Assembly (NCBI GenBank): GCA_031263835.1
Contig: JAISEZ010000156.1
Location: 1-5,287 of the forward strand
DNA: 5,287 nucleotides
Direction: 5' to 3'
DNA from: Tannerella sp.
GTDB lineage: Bacteria > Bacteroidota > Bacteroidia > Bacteroidales > Tannerellaceae
The notes beneath the pieces are model-generated. The model was not told where the DNA came from, ran no database searches, and saw only the letters and a list, made by a program, of their open reading frames with translations. Position numbers and translations under genes: made by a program. Positions 5,156-5,287 of this stretch are shown piece by piece (positions within the stretch are counted from its first letter, which is position 1; every line of letters begins with the position of its first letter).

Positions 5156-5287
5156 ATGACTGAATTTTGGGAATCCTGTTTTATCGAGAAACAAACCATG
5201 TGGGGATTTGAACCGGCTGAATCCGCCATCGTGGCAAAAGATTTTTTCATTAAGGAAAACATCAGGGACGTGCTGATTCCGGGAATT
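5156..5287 (+). CDS. Class I SAM-dependent methyltransferase, N-terminal part
   Basis: An open frame of 44 codons continues past the window edge. It begins MTEFWESCFIEKQTMWGFEP and reaches AKDFFIKENIRDVLIPGI. The pattern, an N-terminal FW...MWGFEPA cap helix followed by a hydrophobic strand ending in PGI, is that of small cytoplasmic methyltransferases of the thiopurine/tellurite-resistance-like type. The next residues of the family (G-x-G, SAM-binding motif I) would fall just outside the window, so the key motif is not seen. The ATG at 5156 is chosen because the upstream ATG at 5143 meets a stop after six codons and because a strong promoter lies just upstream. No Shine-Dalgarno sequence is present. 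The substrate is unknown. Confidence 0.72.
   Translation, partial: MTEFWESCFIEKQTMWGFEPAESAIVAKDFFIKENIRDVLIPGI

Overview
The window reads as chromosomal DNA of a Bacteroidales bacterium (Bacteroides, Phocaeicola, Parabacteroides or a close relative; the genus cannot be fixed from the sequence alone). Three things point there. The proteins are of Bacteroidetes type: a FadL-like porin with the GGAFGALGGD...NPAGLGVYR N-terminus, an ECF sigma factor ending in an ALGRMRYAILNMRR helix, and a short rhamnose mutarotase. Most starts lack a Shine-Dalgarno sequence. A near-perfect Bacteroides-type promoter (TTTG, 20 bp, TAGTTTTG) precedes the rightmost gene.

Layout, right to left, since all but one of the genes are on the minus strand. 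At 5156-5287 (plus strand) is the N-terminus of a class I SAM-dependent methyltransferase that runs off the window. Divergent from it, at 4741-4944 (minus), lies a truncated L-rhamnose mutarotase: it keeps the Tyr18/His22 half of the active site but is cut off at an 8-bp tandem repeat array and has lost about its last 40 residues. A gene-free stretch of about 240 bp (4473-4712) follows, carrying several dyads and a possible promoter. Next, at 3078-4472, is a secreted protein of extreme low complexity: signal peptide, acidic linker, Trp/Tyr/Gly/Pro segment, His run, then more than 200 residues of Arg-Ser-Ser-Ser and Gly repeats. After 121 bp containing an imperfect hairpin comes an OmpP1/FadL-family outer membrane channel (1391-2956), closed by a good rho-independent terminator (1302-1348).

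Immediately beyond that terminator is a plausible promoter for a second transcription unit: an ECF sigma factor (583-1176) followed after 21 bp by a bacterioferritin (52-561), with a weaker terminator-like hairpin at the left edge. No anti-sigma factor is visible beside the sigma gene.

Functionally there are two probable units: an envelope pair (low-complexity secreted protein plus FadL-like channel) and a regulatory/iron-storage pair (ECF sigma plus bacterioferritin). Linking the sigma factor to iron or oxidative stress rests on gene order only. The items most worth a second look are the RS/aromatic low-complexity exported protein, the sigma-bacterioferritin pairing, and the mutarotase fragment ending exactly in ATTCAA-type repeats.
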